Positions 32,376-41,990 of a DNA stretch of 54,672 nucleotides are shown in pieces. A program made the position numbers and the translations under genes. This DNA is from Spirochaetota bacterium (GTDB lineage Bacteria; Spirochaetota; Spirochaetia; Treponematales; UBA12059). The stretch lies in contig JAPLSN010000010.1 in the NCBI GenBank assembly GCA_026398615.1, positions 1-54,672 on the forward strand, written 5' to 3'. Position 1 is the stretch's first letter. The number at the start of each line of letters is the position of its first letter. The notes beneath the pieces were generated by a model. That model saw only the letters and a list, made by a program, of their open reading frames with translations. It searched no databases and was not told the origin of the DNA.

Positions 32376-33488
32376 TCAGTCCGAGACGGTGACCCTGTCC
32401 CGCCCTTCCTGCTTGGAGCGATAGAGGGCCTTGTCGGCGCGGTCGATGATGGACTTGGCGGAAATATCGCGCGGCGGATCGTACTGGGCCACGCCGAGCG
32501 AGATGGTCACCTGGAGCTTGAGCCCCTCGTACTCCGTGACGGAATCGCACACGGACTTGCGGATGCGTTCCGCGATGAGGCGCGTATACGGCGCGTCGGT
32601 ATCCGGGAGGAGGACGCAGAATTCCTCACCGCCGTACCTGGCGGCCAGGTCGATCGTCCGGATGCTCCCGTGGATGAGCCGTGCGACGTGCTGGAGGACC
32701 ACGTCGCCGCAGGAATGGCCATAGGTGTCGTTGAACTTCTTGAAGTGGTCTATGTCGCACATGATGACGCTGAGCGGCTGCCCGGTCTTGGCCGCGCTTT
32801 CCATCCTTTCGAAGAGTACGGTGTAGAAATAGTGCTTCATCTTGAGCTTCGTCATCATGTCGGTGGTCGTCATCTCGAAAAGGAAGGAGTTGTTGATGGC
32901 GATCGCGGCGAATATGGCGATGTTGAGGACGTACTCCCGTTCGGCTTCGGTGAACTCGGCGCCCTCGATCTGGTCGCCGAGCAGAATGATGCCGTTGACC
33001 ATCCCCTTGGCCTTGAGTGGAACGACGAGGCTGGGATCCAGGGATTCGAGGCACCTGATGCCGTTGAAACCGCCGAGCCGTTCGCTTATTTCCGCCAGGG
33101 TGTAGCTCCGGTACCCGATCTGGAAAAGTTTGATGAGCTCGTGATCTTCACGGATCGAATAGTCGATGCCGTCCTCGAGTCCGAAACCCTGGAAATTGCG
33201 GTGGAAGCTGAATACGGAAGTGTCGAGACCTTTCTTGGCGAAGAGCCCTGCCTTGAGCACCTTCATCTGGCCCATGATCGTGAAGAGTATCGAATCTATC
33301 AGGTTTTTGTAATCGAGGGTCGAATTGAGGCTTTTCGACACTTCGAGCAGTTGCTTGAGATCAAATATCTGTTTTTCATATTCGTCCCGGAGCGCATCGA
33401 GTTCGACGCTACCGCCTGCGAAAGCCCCATCGGGCGCCTTGGGGAAGGTCACGTCGTCAGTATAGCGGAGCACCCGGCAAAATGCCAT
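32376..33488 (-). CDS. GAF-GGDEF diguanylate cyclase
   Basis: A 370-residue soluble signalling enzyme. A coiled segment (about 30-60) leads to a GAF-like sensory domain (about 60-200) and a GGDEF domain (about 215-370) with an intact GGEEF active site. RTID five residues before it is the RxxD inhibitory site for c-di-GMP. It should make c-di-GMP from two GTP. An alternative GTG start at 33452 is possible: TATACT lies 6 bases before it and neither start has a Shine-Dalgarno sequence. It lies 6 bases after the preceding gene and 5 before a ferredoxin gene. Confidence 0.92.
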   Translation of the reverse strand: MAFCRVLRYTDDVTFPKAPDGAFAGGSVELDALRDEYEKQIFDLKQLLEVSKSLNSTLDYKNLIDSILFTIMGQMKVLKAGLFAKKGLDTSVFSFHRNFQGFGLEDGIDYSIREDHELIKLFQIGYRSYTLAEISERLGGFNGIRCLESLDPSLVVPLKAKGMVNGIILLGDQIEGAEFTEAEREYVLNIAIFAAIAINNSFLFEMTTTDMMTKLKMKHYFYTVLFERMESAAKTGQPLSVIMCDIDHFKKFNDTYGHSCGDVVLQHVARLIHGSIRTIDLAARYGGEEFCVLLPDTDAPYTRLIAERIRKSVCDSVTEYEGLKLQVTISLGVAQYDPPRDISAKSIIDRADKALYRSKQEGRDRVTVSD

Positions 33489-33494
33489 AGCATG

Positions 33495-34328
33495 TCATGG
33501 GCCGGAGCCCTCGAAGGTGCGTCCGACGAGGCGGTACGAAGCTTCCCGAATCGTCGTCTCGAGGCGCTCGCGATCCTCTGGCCGTATGGCGACGATAAAA
33601 CGATCGTCCGGCCTGCCCGACAGGGTCCCGGGCCGGAAAGGGCGAAGCGCGATCCCGGTCCCTGCGCATGCTTCCTCGAGGGTGGCTGCAAGCCCGCCCC
33701 GGACCGCCCGCGCGAACGGCGCGATCAACCCGGACACGATGCGGACGAGGACATCGCGGGCTTTCGCGGGATTCCCTCCGTCCGACACTACATAGACGAG
33801 CCGGCCGGAATCCGCAAAGTAAGCGCTGACGGCCTTGCGGACGTCGAAAATCCTCCCGATCGCGGCCATCGCGGGTTCCCCCACGACGGCGATTTCCGGG
33901 CTCGCGGGGAAGAAAGGAACTGGAATCATGCCGCCTGCCGTCGGAACCTCGGCAACGATACGCGCCAACATCGCCTCCGGCCATGGCGCTGAAGACCGGA
34001 GCGGGGTGGCTGTTTTCGCGCGAACGTGCATGATGGCGCAGCGGCGGGGATCACCGCCTGCGGCCAGAATAACCCGGTAGGCTTCGTCGGTTGCCCTTGC
34101 GGCTTCCTGTGTGGTCGCCTGGGAAACGCATGCTCCGTCATACACGACCCCGGAAAGGGTCGCCGCGCCGATGACGATGCCGGCGTTGCCTTCTCCCCGC
34201 GGAGCCGTCACGACCCCGGCCCGGGGAAGGGCCCGCCCTCGTTCAAAAAACCGGTCAAGGCTATCCGATATTTCGGCATCCGGAAATCCGAGCAGGCCGG
34301 AGAGCCCGGACGGAGCTTCATCGCTCAT
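33495..34328 (-). CDS. Conserved-looking protein of unknown function
   Basis: I do not recognise this 277-residue protein. It has no signal peptide or membrane segment. It contains two alpha/beta-like halves (for example GNAGIVIGAATLSGVVYDG and SGRLVYVVSDGGNPAKARDVLVRIV) and a C-terminal stretch (DDRFIVAIRPEDRERLETTIREA) that resembles a small ferredoxin-like fold. The start was set at the ATG at 34328; in-frame ATGs at 34364 and 34418 are possible. It is the first gene of a row with the diguanylate cyclase and the ferredoxin. Confidence 0.55.
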   Translation of the reverse strand: MSDEAPSGLSGLLGFPDAEISDSLDRFFERGRALPRAGVVTAPRGEGNAGIVIGAATLSGVVYDGACVSQATTQEAARATDEAYRVILAAGGDPRRCAIMHVRAKTATPLRSSAPWPEAMLARIVAEVPTAGGMIPVPFFPASPEIAVVGEPAMAAIGRIFDVRKAVSAYFADSGRLVYVVSDGGNPAKARDVLVRIVSGLIAPFARAVRGGLAATLEEACAGTGIALRPFRPGTLSGRPDDRFIVAIRPEDRERLETTIREASYRLVGRTFEGSGP

Positions 34329-34464
34329 TGGGGAGACACCGGAAACACGTGCCGATCCGCGCATCTCATGAGCCCGCGAAAATGCCGTCCACCGCAACCC
34401 GGGTTTCCTTCGCGACACCGACGACCGGCCGCGACGTACGTCATGGCTCCACTGTCGCCATTTT

Positions 34465-36267
34465 TCAATAGAATAGCCGGATTTCTTCGATCTTCGCCTT
34501 GTGACGCATTTTCAGGAACATCGAATTGGATGCCCTGTTGAAAAAATAACCCGATGCGTCGTAGATCTCGAAGGATTCATCGGGGCGGTAGTTGATGCCG
34601 TAGAGCTGGATGTTCACGAAAGGTTTCAAGCCGTAGAGAACGAGATGGTGCGCCGCGAGCGGGGGAAATTCGGTCCGGAACACGATCTTGGACTGCTCCG
34701 TCGAAACCTGGATGGATGGGGAACAGGTCCACGCCCAGACGCCGGGGCCGAGCTCGCGGTAGAACGGCACTTCGTGCGGATAGTACGGATTGTCGGCAAC
34801 GAGCGGGTAGAGATCTTCGGGCGGCAGGTATGCGGAAACCGGGACTTTCCCCGTGAGATCCTGGTTCCCGGGAACGAAACCGTTCGCGTCCGCCAAGGCG
34901 AGAACACCGGTGACGAGGCTCTGCCCGACACCGACGAATACTTCGCGGCCTGAAGCCGTGCCGAAGCGTATCAGTTCGCGTCCCGCGACGACGGACAGGA
35001 GAAGGTCGCAGTCCCCGTCGGACGAGGCTTGCAGGAAAAAGCCGTTGTTGTATCGTTTGATGGCTGGAAGCAGGTTCCGCTCGGCCGCGGCCTCGAACCT
35101 CGAAAACGGGTTTTCGCCGGCCTTCATGAAGTCTCGGGCATCGTTCGAAGCCGCAAGCGCATTGACCGCCTGGCGGACCGTCAGCTGGGCCGGATCGATG
35201 GACTGTATCGCCTGGAACGCGCCCTGGGCCAGGGAATACGGCGCGCGGTCGAGGAGGAAGAGAGCTATCGACGTCCGGTCAAAGAGTTCGGGCGACTTGT
35301 CCTGGATGGCTTTTTCGAACCGCTTGACCTCGGCAAGCGCCGCCTCCTCCATCGCCTTGGTCCGCGGAAGGATCCCTCCCAGATACGGCGAGCTGAGATA
35401 GCTCAAGGAAGCGACGTACTTCGTCTTCGCCGGTTTCATCCGCTCGAGGGCGGCGGGTCCCGCGCCGCGCCTGAAGGCTTCCGCAACGTACGCCGTGAGG
35501 GCCTTCTCGGAAAATACCGCATTCCCTCCGGGCGATTTCCATGCGAACGCTCCCTCGTCGAAACGCGCCGTCGAAAGGCCGGTCCAGGTCTTGGCCACGA
35601 AGGCATCGATCGCGCGGCGGTAGGCGGCGGGATCCATAGGCGCCTGGGCCATCACCTGCGGCGAAATCGCGGGGGCGCCTTCGCGTTCCAGCCTGACGAC
35701 GAAGGGACGGGTCCGTCCTCCGGCGGCATCGAGCGTGATCGTCCTGCGCTTCTCGTCGATGGCGTCTGACGGAAGCTCGATCGCGTATCCTCCCTCGCGC
35801 GTGACGAGGCGGATGCCGCCTTTGCCCCGCTCCATCCGGGTTCCGCGGACGAGGGCGTAGGCCAGCTCGACCGAAACTGCCTGATCCTTGAATGATGGCT
35901 CGACGCTCAGGCGGGCGCCGGTCTCGTCGGAGGAAGAGAACGAAAGGGAAACCCCGTTGTCGAACGCGATCCTCCAGCCGAACGGGATATCGGTCCTGGC
36001 GACGGGAACGCCGGGACGTCGTTCGCCATTCGCGGCGACGGCCTGGAGCGGGCGCCTCGCGGAAAATTCGAAACGCAGGCCCGAGAGATCCGCGACGACG
36101 GAGCCCAGGGACCCGCCGACGGATTCCACGCCCCCTCGCAGGGATAGGGAACCGTACACGGCGCGAAGGTCGCCGTGTACGGGAAATTGGATGACGACAA
36201 TGAGGCCGAATATTCCGATATACAGGAGGAGAATGCCGATGGCTCGCCAGAAAGCAGGGGTTTTCAT
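34465..36267 (-). CDS. Large membrane-anchored protein of unknown function
   Basis: A 600-residue protein with one N-terminal membrane segment (FWRAIGILLLYIGIFGLIVVIQF, about residues 5-27) and a long extracytoplasmic part. Beta-rich elements near the start (YGSLSLRGGVESVGGSLG) are followed by an Ala/Lys-rich helical middle and a C-terminal region rich in Tyr and Phe. No enzyme motif was found. The ATG at 36267 is preferred over 36276 because a promoter (TTGCCT-17-TAAAGT) puts the transcription start next to it, with no Shine-Dalgarno sequence. It is probably envelope-associated. Confidence 0.6.
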   Translation of the reverse strand: MKTPAFWRAIGILLLYIGIFGLIVVIQFPVHGDLRAVYGSLSLRGGVESVGGSLGSVVADLSGLRFEFSARRPLQAVAANGERRPGVPVARTDIPFGWRIAFDNGVSLSFSSSDETGARLSVEPSFKDQAVSVELAYALVRGTRMERGKGGIRLVTREGGYAIELPSDAIDEKRRTITLDAAGGRTRPFVVRLEREGAPAISPQVMAQAPMDPAAYRRAIDAFVAKTWTGLSTARFDEGAFAWKSPGGNAVFSEKALTAYVAEAFRRGAGPAALERMKPAKTKYVASLSYLSSPYLGGILPRTKAMEEAALAEVKRFEKAIQDKSPELFDRTSIALFLLDRAPYSLAQGAFQAIQSIDPAQLTVRQAVNALAASNDARDFMKAGENPFSRFEAAAERNLLPAIKRYNNGFFLQASSDGDCDLLLSVVAGRELIRFGTASGREVFVGVGQSLVTGVLALADANGFVPGNQDLTGKVPVSAYLPPEDLYPLVADNPYYPHEVPFYRELGPGVWAWTCSPSIQVSTEQSKIVFRTEFPPLAAHHLVLYGLKPFVNIQLYGINYRPDESFEIYDASGYFFNRASNSMFLKMRHKAKIEEIRLFY

Positions 36268-36278
36268 TGTGGTCATGG

Positions 36279-36307
36279 ACTTTATCAGGTTTCCAGGCCA
36301 AAGGCAA
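36279..36307 (-). promoter_or_regulatory. Promoter giving a near-leaderless mRNA for the large membrane protein
   Basis: On the minus strand TTGCCT (36302-36307), 17 bases, then TAAAGT (36279-36284). The expected start near 36272 leaves a leader of about 5 bases before the ATG at 36267. Confidence 0.45.
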
Positions 36308-36354
36308 CCTTGGCGACCCTGATCACGGCAGAGCATCGCCAGCGGCGGCCATCC

Positions 36355-36383
36355 TTGCCTACGCTGAGCCAAAACGATACCAT
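36355..36383 (+). promoter_or_regulatory. Predicted promoter of the TPR lipoprotein gene
   Basis: TTGCCT (36355-36360), 17 bases, TACCAT (36378-36383). The leader is about 65 bases to the ATG at 36456. Confidence 0.4.
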
Positions 36384-36455
36384 GAACACCGGAGTTCCGG
36401 TCGGGCGAAAGCCATAGACCCCCGATGGCAAGCCCGGCAACAACGGAGAAACACG

Positions 36456-37931
36456 ATGGCCCGCATGAATCACCATGAACGTCCGAGCTTAAAAACCTGC
36501 CTTGCGGCCATCGCGCTCGCAACGCTGTTGACGACGGCGCTCGGCGCCTGCGCGACATCAGCGAAAGCCGCGCAACCCGCGGCCGTGCGCGCGGCCGCCA
36601 CCATTCCGGCCCGCGACCCGGCCGCGCTCGACCGCGAACGGGAACGCGCGGCCCTTGAGGCGATCAGCGCGAAACTGAAGGCCGGCGACACGAAAGGAGC
36701 CAGGGACATCCTGGCCGGCCTGATCGAAAAAAATCCCGGCAAGGCCGAGTACCGTATCATGCTCGCTTCCATCCTCGTCTCGGAAAGCGACTTCGATGGC
36801 GCTCGCGCCGCCGCACGGGAAGCAGCGAGGCTGGATCCGGCAGGAACCGGACCGACGTACCTCCTTGCCGAGATAGAACACTTCGCGGGCAACATGGCTG
36901 GCCGCAAGAAGGCGCTTGAAGAATTGCTCGCCATGGCCCCGACCGATCCGCGGGCGCTGGTAGCCTACGGTGACGCCCTGTTCGAGGAAAAGAACGACGC
37001 AGGCGCCTCCATGCACTATACCAAGGCGCTGGAAACCGCCCCGACCCATCCGGCCGCCCTCGTGGGGATGGCCAGGGTCCTCTACAGGGCTGCGAAGTAC
37101 GAGAAGGCCGACAAGTTCCTGACCAAAGCCATCGAGTCCGACCCGCGCTCCGCGACGGCGTGGTCGGAACGCTCGCGGACCCGCTACCATCTCGGGCTGT
37201 ACAAGGAAGCGGAACGCGATATTGACGAAGCCATAGCGCTGGAACCTGGAGTACCCTGGCACCACCTCGATCGCGGAACCCTCCTTCTCGAAACGAGGGA
37301 GTTCGACAAGGCGCTCGACAGTTTCAGCCGAGCGATCGAACTCGAACCCGGCTACTTCCTCCCCTATATCTACCGCGCCGGCATCTACGAAGAATTGAAC
37401 CGCGACGCCGAGGCGCTTGCCGACCACGAAAAGGCAGTCACGCTCAACCCAGAGTACTGGTACTCCTGGGAATCGATCGGCATCGCTGCCTTCAGGACGG
37501 GCGATTTCGCCAGGTCGCGCACGGGCTTTGAAAAGGTCTTCGAGCGGGAACCGGAACGTTTCGACTACGCGGTCATGGCGGTCATCGCAGCCTACCGTTC
37601 CGGCGCGGACGCCGCCGCACGCGCCCTCGCCGCGGACCTGCTCCCCCGCATCGACCGGGAAAAGCACCCGACCTGGTGGCTCCTCGTCCGTCTCCTGTAC
37701 GACCGCAACGACCAGAGTTCCGAACTCGAACTCAGGCTCAATGCCGAGAGAAAGCTGGACACCAAGTCAGAGGTCCTTTTCTGCCTCGCGGAATATTGGC
37801 TGATCAGAGGCAAGGACGAAATCGCCTGGGCGTACCTGTCGCTGGTCCGTGACATGCGAAGGGAAGGAACTTTCACGATGCGGCTCGCTGCCGGGGAACT
37901 GGAGCGCCTCGGGACCCGGAGCGTCAACTAG
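36456..37931 (+). CDS. TPR-repeat lipoprotein
   Basis: A 491-residue protein with a lipoprotein signal ending TALGAC, then at least eight tetratricopeptide repeats. Repeat hallmarks include AWSERSRTRYHLGLYKEAERDIDEAIALEP and HLDRGTLLLETREFDKALDSFSRAIELEP patterns. TPR arrays form superhelical scaffolds for protein binding, here on the periplasmic side of a membrane. The partner is unknown. ACGGAGA precedes the ATG. The DHH phosphoesterase gene begins one base after its stop, so they are probably cotranscribed. Confidence 0.85.
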   Translation: MARMNHHERPSLKTCLAAIALATLLTTALGACATSAKAAQPAAVRAAATIPARDPAALDRERERAALEAISAKLKAGDTKGARDILAGLIEKNPGKAEYRIMLASILVSESDFDGARAAAREAARLDPAGTGPTYLLAEIEHFAGNMAGRKKALEELLAMAPTDPRALVAYGDALFEEKNDAGASMHYTKALETAPTHPAALVGMARVLYRAAKYEKADKFLTKAIESDPRSATAWSERSRTRYHLGLYKEAERDIDEAIALEPGVPWHHLDRGTLLLETREFDKALDSFSRAIELEPGYFLPYIYRAGIYEELNRDAEALADHEKAVTLNPEYWYSWESIGIAAFRTGDFARSRTGFEKVFEREPERFDYAVMAVIAAYRSGADAAARALAADLLPRIDREKHPTWWLLVRLLYDRNDQSSELELRLNAERKLDTKSEVLFCLAEYWLIRGKDEIAWAYLSLVRDMRREGTFTMRLAAGELERLGTRSVN

Positions 37932-37932
37932 T

Positions 37933-38907
37933 ATGGAAGACCCGGCATTCGGGCGCCTGGTCGCGCTGCTCCCGCGCGACAGACCGGTCGCGGTGCAGAC
38001 CCACGACAGGCCCGACATCGATGCCTTCGCCGCCGCGTATTCCCTTTCGCGGCTTCTCCAGCTCGACGGTTTCGACGCGAAATGGACGTGGCGCGGTCCC
38101 ATCAGGAGCCGCAGCCTCGCAAACCTGATCCAGTACCTCCAAGTTCCCGACATCCCGTGGCCCGGTACCCCGGAAGCCTCACTGGTCATCGTCGACGGGA
38201 TCCCGGAAAACGGCAACGTCTCGCTCGTACCCGGAAAACTCGTCGCGGCGATCGACCACCACGAATCCTCGGCCAGCTCCCTCGCCGAGTTCACGGACAT
38301 CCGGCCGACCGTGGGCGCCTGCTGTTCCATCATCGCGGAATACTGGAAGCAGGCCGGCAGGATCCCCGGGAAAGCCATCGCGACGGCGCTGATGGCGGGC
38401 ATCCAGTCGGACACCGATTTCCTTTCGCGGGAAGCCCACGACCTGGACCTCGAGTCCTTCGCTTCCCTTTCGCCCCTTGCCGACCGTGATGCCGCGACCG
38501 GCATCGTCAAGATCGCCATCGACTCGGACGACCTTTCGCTCATCTCGAGCGCGCTCGCATGGTCGGTCGTGGAACACGACCGCTTCTTCGCGGCCCTCCC
38601 GGAACCCTGCCGCCAGGAAGTGCCGTCAGTCCTCGCCGATTTCGCCCTGCGCGCGAGCGACGTCAGGATCGCCATCGTCGCCGTCGTCGACGAGGAAGGC
38701 TGCAGGATTTCCGTCAGATCCCGAGACCCGGCCCTCCCCGCCGCCGCGATCGTCCGCGCCACGCTCGAAGGCATCGGGTCGGGAGGCGGACATTTCCGCG
38801 GTGCGGGCGGATTCATCCCGGCCGCCACGTTTCCCGGAGAACGCCGCCTCATGGCGCGCTTTTTCGCCGTCATCGATTCGCTGGAACTGCACGTGAAAGG
38901 GAACTGA
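37933..38907 (+). CDS. DHH/DHHA1 family phosphoesterase (NrnA-like)
   Basis: A 324-residue cytoplasmic protein of the DHH superfamily, which includes nano-RNases and pAp/c-di-AMP phosphodiesterases. The N-terminal domain has THDRPDIDAF (metal-binding His24, Asp28, Asp30), IVDGIPENG and the namesake IDHHESS. The C-terminal DHHA1 domain has the substrate-binding GGGHFRGAGG. The first motif differs from the common HxNPDGDA, so the exact substrate is open. The start at 37933 is one base after the TPR lipoprotein stop. Confidence 0.8.
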   Translation: MEDPAFGRLVALLPRDRPVAVQTHDRPDIDAFAAAYSLSRLLQLDGFDAKWTWRGPIRSRSLANLIQYLQVPDIPWPGTPEASLVIVDGIPENGNVSLVPGKLVAAIDHHESSASSLAEFTDIRPTVGACCSIIAEYWKQAGRIPGKAIATALMAGIQSDTDFLSREAHDLDLESFASLSPLADRDAATGIVKIAIDSDDLSLISSALAWSVVEHDRFFAALPEPCRQEVPSVLADFALRASDVRIAIVAVVDEEGCRISVRSRDPALPAAAIVRATLEGIGSGGGHFRGAGGFIPAATFPGERRLMARFFAVIDSLELHVKGN

Positions 38908-38971
38908 GAAAACAGGGAACGGCCCCCGCGATGCGACCTCGTTGCCGTGTTTCCTCGGCGAATGATATTGC

Positions 38972-39000
38972 TTGCCAGGGATCCCGAAGCGGATTATTGT
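38972..39000 (+). promoter_or_regulatory. Predicted promoter of the TraB-like gene
   Basis: TTGCCA (38972-38977), 17 bases, TATTGT (38995-39000). The leader would be about 48 bases and includes AAGGAGCG before the ATG. Confidence 0.5.
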
Positions 39001-39054
39001 CTCCAACCGCGCCCGCATGGCGATATTCTGTGAATTACCCTTCAAGGAGCGACC

Positions 39055-40230
39055 ATGGCCAAGACGGTTCGCCGGGTCGAGATCGGCAGCCGCGTCGTTC
39101 TCGTAGTCGGAACGGCGCATATTTCCAGGGAAAGCGTCGAGGAAGTCACCTCGATCATCGAAACCGAAAAACCCGGCCGCGTCTGCGTGGAAATTGACGA
39201 AGCGCGCTTCCGGAGCATGACGGGCGGCTCGGATTGGGAGAGCCTTGACGTCGCGCGCATCATCAAGGAAGGCAAGGGTTTCTTCCTGCTCGCCAACCTC
39301 GCGCTGGCATCCTTCCAGCGGAGGCTCGGCGCCGGCGTCGACGTGAAACCGGGCGAGGACATGATCGCGGCCGTCAGGGCAGCGGAGGGCCTGGGCATTC
39401 CGTACTCGTTCTGCGATCGCGACGTGCAGATCACCCTGCGCCGGGCGTGGACCCGCTGCGGGGTATGGAGCAAGGCAAAACTCCTCGCGAGCCTCGTCTC
39501 CGGCGCCGTGACGAACGAAAAACTGTCCGCCGAGGAGATCGAGCGGCTCAAGCAAGGCAGCGAGCTCGACGACATGATGCGGGAACTCTCGGATTACCTG
39601 CCGAAGGTCAAGGAAGTCCTCATCGACGAACGCGACCGCTACCTTGCCGCGCGGATATGGGAAAGCAGGGAACCGATGGTCGTCGCCGTCGTCGGCGCCG
39701 GCCATGTCGAGGGAATCGCGGCGTGGCTCGCCCGTTTCGAGTCCGGGGAAGCGACGACCGACACCTCCACGATCGATTTCGTGCCTCCCCCTTCGGTCCT
39801 GTCCAAGGTCGCAGGCTGGCTCGTACCGGCGCTCATCGTCGGTCTTATCGGACTGGGATTCGCCCGTTCGGGAGCCGAGGTAAGCCTCGCCCTCATCCTC
39901 AGGTGGGTGCTCCTCAACGGCTCGCTCGCCGCTTTCGGCGCGGCGCTGTGCCTGGCCCACCCTCTCTCCATCCTCGTCGCCTTCCTCGGAGCGCCTATAG
40001 CCACCCTGAACCCCTTCGTCGGCGTCGGGCTGTTTTCAGGGCTCGTGGAAGCCGTCATGCGGAAACCCATGGTGCGGGACTTCGAACGGCTCAACGAGGA
40101 TATAGGGACCGTCCGCGGATTTTACCGGAACCGGGTAACCCACATCCTCCTCGTCTTCTTCCTCTCGTCGCTCGGCGGCGCGATCGGCAACTTCATCGCA
40201 CTGCCCTTCCTGGCAGGAGGAGCAGTCTGA
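39055..40230 (+). CDS. TraB/PrgY-type membrane protein
   Basis: A 391-residue protein of the TraB/PrgY family, related to the Tiki/GumN metalloprotease-like fold. The N-terminal domain has VGTAHISRESVEEV and the conserved VVGAGHVEGI near 220. The C-terminal third carries about four membrane segments (WLVPALIVGLIGLGF, ILRWVLLNGSLAAFGAALCLA, LFSGLVEAVM region, HILLVFFLSSLGGAIGNFIAL). In enterococci PrgY limits pheromone activity; the role here is unknown. It is alone between its own promoter and a two-way terminator. Confidence 0.85.
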   Translation: MAKTVRRVEIGSRVVLVVGTAHISRESVEEVTSIIETEKPGRVCVEIDEARFRSMTGGSDWESLDVARIIKEGKGFFLLANLALASFQRRLGAGVDVKPGEDMIAAVRAAEGLGIPYSFCDRDVQITLRRAWTRCGVWSKAKLLASLVSGAVTNEKLSAEEIERLKQGSELDDMMRELSDYLPKVKEVLIDERDRYLAARIWESREPMVVAVVGAGHVEGIAAWLARFESGEATTDTSTIDFVPPPSVLSKVAGWLVPALIVGLIGLGFARSGAEVSLALILRWVLLNGSLAAFGAALCLAHPLSILVAFLGAPIATLNPFVGVGLFSGLVEAVMRKPMVRDFERLNEDIGTVRGFYRNRVTHILLVFFLSSLGGAIGNFIALPFLAGGAV

Positions 40231-40267
40231 CCCGGGCATGAAGGCGCTTGCTCCGACGCCGTTAAAA

Positions 40268-40298
40268 AAAGGGCTCGGAATCGCCGTCCCGAGCCTTT
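40268..40298. terminator. Bidirectional terminator after the TraB-like gene
   Basis: A 7-bp stem GGCTCGG (40272-40278)/CCGAGCC (40289-40295), extended by A-T pairs. A seven-base A tract upstream and TTT downstream let it serve both convergent genes. Confidence 0.7.
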
Positions 40299-40319
40299 CG
40301 CATGCGAGCAATACGCCTG

Positions 40320-41933
40320 TTACGGCAATTCATCCACCGTGGCCACGGGTGCTTCACCCGGGGGGTTGACATCCATGAAGTTTTTCATGACGTGTACGAG
40401 CAGGTCCATGAGACGCTTGCCTTCGATGACCTGTCCCATGATTTCCTTGTTCCGCGCTCCGCCCATGGAACGGATGTTCGTGACGAGGTCCGGGCTGGAC
40501 CGCCGGTAATCCTTGACGAGGTCGGCGATCGCGTCGCTGAGCATCTTGTAGAGCCCGGCTTCGTCCTCGCAGATATCGCGTACGCGCTCGTTCGTGCCGT
40601 CCACCAGGCGCTGCAGGATCTGGAGCACGTCCTTCCCGTGCCTGAGTTCCTCGACGTAGCGCCTGAGTGCGGATGCAGTCATGCGCCCCGTGCCGGAAAA
40701 CTGGTCCTCGAAGTCCACGATCCGGGGAACCGTCCGCTCGCACTGGAACAGGATGTTCGCCAGGTTGTTCTGGAAAACCTTGTCGTCGAAATATCCCTCG
40801 ACGAGGATCTTCTTGATCGGCTCCTTGAGTTTCGGCTCGAAAATACTGAAGACGAAGGTCTTGAGGATGCGCAGGGGTTTTACGTGGGTGAAGCCGTAGG
40901 GCGTCTCCTTCCTCAGGAACGCGTCGGTTTCCTCGTCATAGCTGTCCGCCTGGAGGATTTCCATGTCGCCGAACAGACCCACGATATCGGAGGCGATGGC
41001 GTTCTCGTGAAGCTCGCGGCGAACGCGCTCCCGATCCTGGTCGAAACGGACCGACAGCCGTTTCCGGTAGAGATCCACGAAATCGCGCCGTTCCCGGGTC
41101 ACGACCGGCTCGTAGAGCGGATCGTCCTTGAGGATGCGGATGAGGCTGAGCAGTATTTCCCGGTCGAGTCGGTAGGCCAGGACCTTGTTGAGCGCGGCGA
41201 AGATCTTGTCGATTTTCCTTCGCTGGTCCTCGCCCGCGGAATTGGATGAGTGCCGTTCGAGTATCCGGAGTACGTTGCCCCCGAGTGGCGGGTCGAAGGA
41301 AAAATCGGCGAGAAGATAGTACACGTCCATGAGTTCCGCGAGGAGCTGTCCGCCCTCCGAAGGCTGGAAATCCGGTTTCCGCCGGGAGTCGTCCATGTTG
41401 ATCCCCGGATCGAAAAAACCCAGGACGCGCTCCCAGTCGTACTTGCAGATTTCGATGAACCGATCCATCTCGACGAGCTCCCCGTTGATGCCGGAGGCCG
41501 AGTTGAGGCTGGACAGCAGGTCGGCAAAGCGCTTGAATTCGGCGGAAATGGCGTCGAATTCCTCGTCGGTGCGGATGGCCCGTTCGACGCGGCCGCGAAG
41601 ATCGTCATAGCTGAAGTACTTCTTCCGGTCCTGCTCCTCGGGCGGCAGGTTGCAGTCGATGAGGTAATCGTAATATTTTTGGGATACCCTCAAGTCGGCA
41701 TTTGCGACGGTCTTGTGAACGAGCTCGACGAGTGGCCGGAGCGCCAGGGCGAACGAGTACACGGCCTGCGCGAAGCCTGGAAGAACCAGGCTGCCCCTGA
41801 TCCGGTAATATGGCGGCTTGAGCTGCTCCAGCCGCTTCTGGAGCTTCCTGATCTCGGCTTTCCTGATCGTGTCATGGGACGACCCACCGAGAAGGCGCTT
41901 CCAGTAGTCTGTGATGATCGTCCATAAAGACAT
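40320..41933 (-). CDS. DUF5312-like spirochaete-type conserved protein
   Basis: A 537-residue soluble helical protein of unknown function. It resembles, from memory, the DUF5312 proteins annotated in treponemes and borreliae. Visible features are SLWTIITDYWKRLLGG at the N-terminus, an early basic heptad region (IRKLQKRLEQLKPPYY), a beta-poor middle, and a C-terminal segment GKRLMDLLVHVMKNFMDVNPP. No catalytic motif is evident. The gene is monocistronic and shares a terminator with the TraB-like gene. Confidence 0.6.
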   Translation of the reverse strand: MSLWTIITDYWKRLLGGSSHDTIRKAEIRKLQKRLEQLKPPYYRIRGSLVLPGFAQAVYSFALALRPLVELVHKTVANADLRVSQKYYDYLIDCNLPPEEQDRKKYFSYDDLRGRVERAIRTDEEFDAISAEFKRFADLLSSLNSASGINGELVEMDRFIEICKYDWERVLGFFDPGINMDDSRRKPDFQPSEGGQLLAELMDVYYLLADFSFDPPLGGNVLRILERHSSNSAGEDQRRKIDKIFAALNKVLAYRLDREILLSLIRILKDDPLYEPVVTRERRDFVDLYRKRLSVRFDQDRERVRRELHENAIASDIVGLFGDMEILQADSYDEETDAFLRKETPYGFTHVKPLRILKTFVFSIFEPKLKEPIKKILVEGYFDDKVFQNNLANILFQCERTVPRIVDFEDQFSGTGRMTASALRRYVEELRHGKDVLQILQRLVDGTNERVRDICEDEAGLYKMLSDAIADLVKDYRRSSPDLVTNIRSMGGARNKEIMGQVIEGKRLMDLLVHVMKNFMDVNPPGEAPVATVDELP

Positions 41934-41990
41934 GCGGGAATTGTACCGCTCCGCGTCGTCCGGCGCAAGCGCGCATGGGCAACGGAAGTC

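Noticed and set aside
38880-39054. Possible terminator after the DHH phosphoesterase gene
   Set aside because: Only short imperfect pairings were seen, without a T-run.
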